Of a DNA stretch of 7,965 nt, positions 7,001 to 7,965 are shown piece after piece (positions within the stretch are counted from its first letter, which is position 1; every line of letters starts with the position of its first letter). The stretch covers positions 1 to 7,965 of the forward strand of contig JBDTBU010000372.1 in assembly GCA_039923935.1 (NCBI GenBank), given 5' to 3'. The position numbers and the translations under genes are program-made. Under the pieces are notes generated by a model. That model was not told the DNA's origin. It searched no databases and was given only the letters and a program-made list of their open reading frames with translations. This DNA comes from Paraktedonobacter sp039923935 (GTDB taxonomy: Bacteria; Chloroflexota; Ktedonobacteria; Ktedonobacterales; Ktedonobacteraceae).

Positions 7001-7241
7001 AGGTAGGTGTGGCACTTTTGGAGGCATTACCTTCAATCATTACTGGTGGGGAGATGAATGGTTCCTTCCCTCTTGTGCTGCTCAAGCAGCTGCGATTGGA
7101 GTTGCAGTTATTCCTATTATCGGTACCATCGGTACTGCAGCTATTGGTTTCGCCATTCTTCGCAGCTGCAATGGGAGTATCTATATTGATCAGCCTCTAG
7201 GTGTAGGAATACTCGGAGCCTATCCACGTTCTGCTTGCTAA
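4029..7241 (+). CDS. secreted Rhs/YD-repeat protein with four-cysteine hydrophobic C-terminal tip
   Basis: 1070 residues. A basic N-terminus leads into a hydrophobic segment (about 36-55) and a probable AQA signal-peptidase site near 61-63, indicating Sec export. A DUF6531-like Rhs start follows (VNVGNGNLVVHASD, then ERFYNA, about 118-150). YD repeats fill about 230-850 (for example YSYDNVGNL). The Rhs-associated core runs from about 880 to 992, with FDGLGSVVGLTDSNGN, VYDPYGN, RYDDTSTGRW and a final PVNITDPSG. That last motif matches the PxxxxDPxG consensus where Rhs proteins release their tips. The tip (C994-C1070) has cysteines at 994, 1016, 1047 and 1070 and a long uncharged stretch (1016-1044) able to span a membrane. 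Rhs proteins form shells around a polymorphic toxin tip. I do not recognise this tip, and the lack of charged catalytic residues makes a membrane-active role likelier than an enzyme. The tip has lower GC than the core, as expected of a swapped module. Confidence 0.9.
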   Translation: MSQQHDAGSQLPHSASISPLEAVLPYFRRYWSVSTIARLFFTFLMTSTFVIGSWAASTTHAQAATASAVHPAIVQTHASRLAPAAPLMMSSSGTLDGNGETGFYTYFGKGVNDHLKVEVNVGNGNLVVHASDLHIQGTKLDLSIERFYNAQSSSTRVTDLAPHWSLSTGADVFLQFNGDGSITFFGPSGGTALFNPTGTGSFFDPLGLNATLTKPGSSYQLTFHKNGEVLLFDSSGRLTNDKEKNGDQISFSYNGSTHQLTSLTDTQGRITTFSYNGSGELSTITDPSGRKVQYAYDGSGNLSRSTDMAGQITSYTYAAGSATLVKITDPANHVIQIAYNGNQVATLTDATGAQTSFAYSSGQSVVTDARGNKTTYQVDSTSRVTQATDALGRNRSVQYSPNDDVTMLMDELGNTSQFQFDANSNITSTTEATGAKSSFTYQDGTHAFYPTGSTDAQGSSLAYTYDSPGNITSAKNVTSGGAGETTTSTYNSNGTIASMTDGNGNKSTYSYDNVGNLVKITPPSPLGATTLHQDALSRTTSLTDGDGNTTSYTYDALDRITKITYADSSTISYVRDASGNVTSFTDNTGTTTFHYDAANRLTQKVIPNSATLTYTYDVVGNALSFTDASGTVSYSYNTVNLITSLTDPSGAKTTYGYDNKNQRTSVNYPNGVVMSLTYDSAGHETSIIARHGSTTLSGYNYTYGTTDLRQNMTDQVTGLVSTYHYDSMNRLTLDAVTQGSTQVNDFQYNYDKAGNRTSQTINGSQTSYSYNAANELTQQGSLNYSYDGNGNLTQLKIGAQISAAYSYNVKNQMVSFQKGTTKNIDLTYTGPDQTERVSFRFTTFVNAPFGVSSQNDPSSGTTYFTRESNGNLVSERTSAGTFYYLFDGLGSVVGLTDSNGNLVGNERYVYDPYGNIINTVNSPQMQSNPWRFGSGYTDGFTGLTKFGIRYDDTSTGRWTQHTPIGGSLAETIKANPYVYVGNNPVNITDPSGRCGTFGGITFNHYWWGDEWFLPSCAAQAAAIGVAVIPIIGTIGTAAIGFAILRSCNGSIYIDQPLGVGILGAYPRSAC
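4770..6720 (+). repeat. YD-repeat coding tract
   Basis: Degenerate tandem units of about 20 codons carry the Y-x-Y/F-D-x-x-G-N pattern, often with ITD or LTD before them. At DNA level, short recurring blocks (ACCTATGAT-like, GGCAACAT-like, ACCGAT) come from the protein repeats, not from exact DNA duplication. The tract makes long spurious open frames on the minus strand. Confidence 0.75.
6879..7004 (+). repeat. direct repeat copy 1: end of Rhs core
   Basis: This 126-bp stretch encodes D951-G992 (from DDTSTGRW to DPSG). It is repeated imperfectly at 7725-7850, at about three quarters nucleotide identity by eye. The offset is 846 bp, a multiple of three, so recombination between the copies keeps the frame. 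Confidence 0.85.
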
Positions 7242-7522
7242 GGCTTAGCAGTTAAGAGATAGGAAATGACCCATCATGAAAAAATCATGATGGGTCATGA
7301 TAAGAAGCTGCTGGAGAGCTTTTTCTGTCGGTACCCTGGCTTGTTCCAACAACTGCTCAGTGCCGAAACGCCTGAGTAGCGAGCCAGTACTCGGTTTTAA
7401 AGGCTCGCCTCTAAAGGTGTATCTCTCGATCACTCCGCAGGTTGGTGAAAGAGAGAAAATCACTCTCCACGTGAGAAGACAGATGGTCTGTACAGATCAT
7501 CCTGAAAAGGAACAGGAACATA
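7242..7522. other. gap between Rhs tip and small membrane protein gene
   Basis: 281 bp with a strong hairpin at 7266-7298 and a weaker GCGAGCC/GGCTCGC inverted repeat (7379-7385 and 7402-7408). I see no clear promoter. An open minus-strand frame (7245-7463) and a plus-strand frame beginning in the hairpin lack usable ribosome-binding sites. I do not call a gene here. Confidence 0.5.
7266..7298. terminator. perfect 14-bp hairpin after rhs, terminator-like
   Basis: ATGACCCATCATGA (7266-7279) and TCATGATGGGTCAT (7285-7298) are exact reverse complements around an AAAAA loop, 25 nt after the Rhs stop. No T run follows, so it may act as a 3'-end stabiliser or a factor-dependent pause rather than a classic terminator. 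It would still separate rhs from the next gene. Confidence 0.5.
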
Positions 7523-7729
7523 ATGCAACAGTTACGTACGAAAAATGTCTGGTTCGTTCTCCAAGTTATCACAGGTGTACTTTTAATAGGATATGGTGTT
7601 TTTCTGTTTTTCTACTTTGACCCTCGAACATTTCGTGATTGGACCTTTATAGAGCTTGTACTTGCCATTCTGTATGGCTTTTTTGACTGGCGTAGAAGGA
7701 AAAATAAAGCGAAAAATTCTGAACGATAA
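7523..7729 (+). CDS. 68-aa two-helix membrane protein, candidate Rhs-tip immunity protein
   Basis: ATG 7523 has AGGA 5 nt upstream (7514-7517). Residues 9-31 (from VWFVLQVITG to LFFYF) and 40-54 (WTFIELVLAILYGFF) are two hydrophobic helices joined by a short FDPRTFRD loop. The tail (DWRRRKNKAKNSER) is strongly basic, so both ends probably face the cytoplasm. It matches no family I recognise. It stands between a complete Rhs tip and an orphan tip, the place where rhs loci carry the cognate immunity gene. A membrane-embedded immunity protein would suit a hydrophobic, membrane-acting tip, as with pore-forming colicins and their immunity proteins. This role is inferred from position and topology. 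The gene is clearly AT-richer than the Rhs core. Its stop codon TAA (7727-7729) falls inside the start of the following core repeat. Confidence 0.65.
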   Translation: MQQLRTKNVWFVLQVITGVLLIGYGVFLFFYFDPRTFRDWTFIELVLAILYGFFDWRRRKNKAKNSER

Positions 7730-7965
7730 CACCAGCCTGGGACGCTGGACGCAGCACACCCCGATTGGGGGCAGTTTGCAGGAGACGACCAAGGCCAATC
7801 CGTATGTGTGTACGGCGGATAATCCGGTGAATGTGGTTGATCCGAGTGGGGCTTTCAATCTGAGCTGGCCATGTATAGCAGGCTTAATTGGCGCAGCCGC
7901 CTTACTCATACCGCAGATAAGGAACCTCCTCAGTATCTGGTACCTTATGGGGTTCGTGGCAGCTT
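7674..7965 (+). CDS. orphan Rhs C-terminal module with second hydrophobic tip (partial, runs off window)
   Basis: From 7725 the frame reads DNTSLGRWTQHTPIGGSL and continues to PVNVVDPSG, repeating the end of the Rhs core: 31 of 40 residues identical to T953-G992 by eye. A new tip follows from 7851 (AFNLSWPCIAGLIGAAALLI and on) and is still open at the window end. There is no YD-repeat body or signal peptide, so it is an orphan or silent tip cassette of the kind known in rhs loci. The frame extends upstream of the homology to ATG 7674, inside the membrane-protein gene in another frame. That ATG has no ribosome-binding site, so the coordinate given is only the first possible start. Expression would need translational coupling, or recombination with the full Rhs gene. 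Confidence 0.65.
   Translation, partial: MAFLTGVEGKIKRKILNDNTSLGRWTQHTPIGGSLQETTKANPYVCTADNPVNVVDPSGAFNLSWPCIAGLIGAAALLIPQIRNLLSIWYLMGFVAA
7725..7850 (+). repeat. direct repeat copy 2: duplicated end of Rhs core
   Basis: Imperfect second copy of 6879-7004. It marks the left edge of the orphan tip cassette. Similarity starts within a few bases of the stop codon of the membrane-protein gene, so that gene lies entirely between the two copies. Confidence 0.85.

Noticed and set aside
7297..7620. 107-aa plus-strand frame starting inside the 7266-7298 hairpin
   Set aside because: Its start is buried in a stable stem and it has no ribosome-binding site. It overlaps the better supported membrane-protein gene in another frame.
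1..7965. tRNA, rRNA, CRISPR arrays and intact insertion sequences
   Set aside because: I looked for regularly spaced repeats, tRNA-like cloverleaf ends and transposase motifs with terminal repeats. None was convincing. The repeats seen are either dyads or the coding duplication of the Rhs core.

Overview
The window looks like chromosomal DNA of a soil or compost actinomycete-like Chloroflexota, most likely class Ktedonobacteria. This is inferred from three things: an XRE-NB-ARC regulator of the type expanded there, a Sec-signal-bearing Rhs/YD-repeat protein with no T6SS genes beside it, and moderate GC with tight Shine-Dalgarno sites. No 16S rRNA or other marker is present, so the assignment is tentative.

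Left part (1-1726, + strand): an RNA-repair pair. The C-terminal half of an ATP-dependent RNA ligase (motifs IIIa, IV and V visible; the catalytic lysine motif lies outside the window) is followed by an HD-Pnk type enzyme, with an N-terminal HD phosphoesterase and a C-terminal P-loop 5'-OH polynucleotide kinase. Together they could heal 2',3'-cyclic phosphate/5'-OH breaks and reseal them. A 38-codon ORF with the best ribosome-binding site of the operon overlaps the start of the HD-Pnk gene in another frame.

Middle (1727-4028): two intrinsic terminators, one reading in each direction, separate the repair operon from a convergent minus-strand gene for an XRE-HTH/NB-ARC (STAND) protein. That protein stops just where the C-terminal TPR sensor region usually begins. 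The 431-bp divergent gap between it and the Rhs gene is full of dyads, including a perfect 12-bp inverted repeat, a 14-bp palindrome and two further hairpins.

Right part (4029-7965, + strand): a 1070-residue secreted Rhs protein (signal segment, DUF6531-like start, YD repeats, Rhs core ending in an NPVNITDPSG motif) with a 77-residue, four-cysteine, hydrophobic C-terminal tip. After a perfect 14-bp hairpin and an otherwise gene-poor gap comes a 68-residue two-helix membrane protein, a candidate immunity protein. A second copy of the end of the Rhs core follows immediately, leading in frame into a different hydrophobic tip that runs off the window. This is the Rhs core / tip / immunity / orphan-tip layout of a tip-switching polymorphic toxin. 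The two tips share a C-x-A-x(9)-I-P spacing, which suggests one small membrane-active tip family. The toxin and immunity roles are inference.
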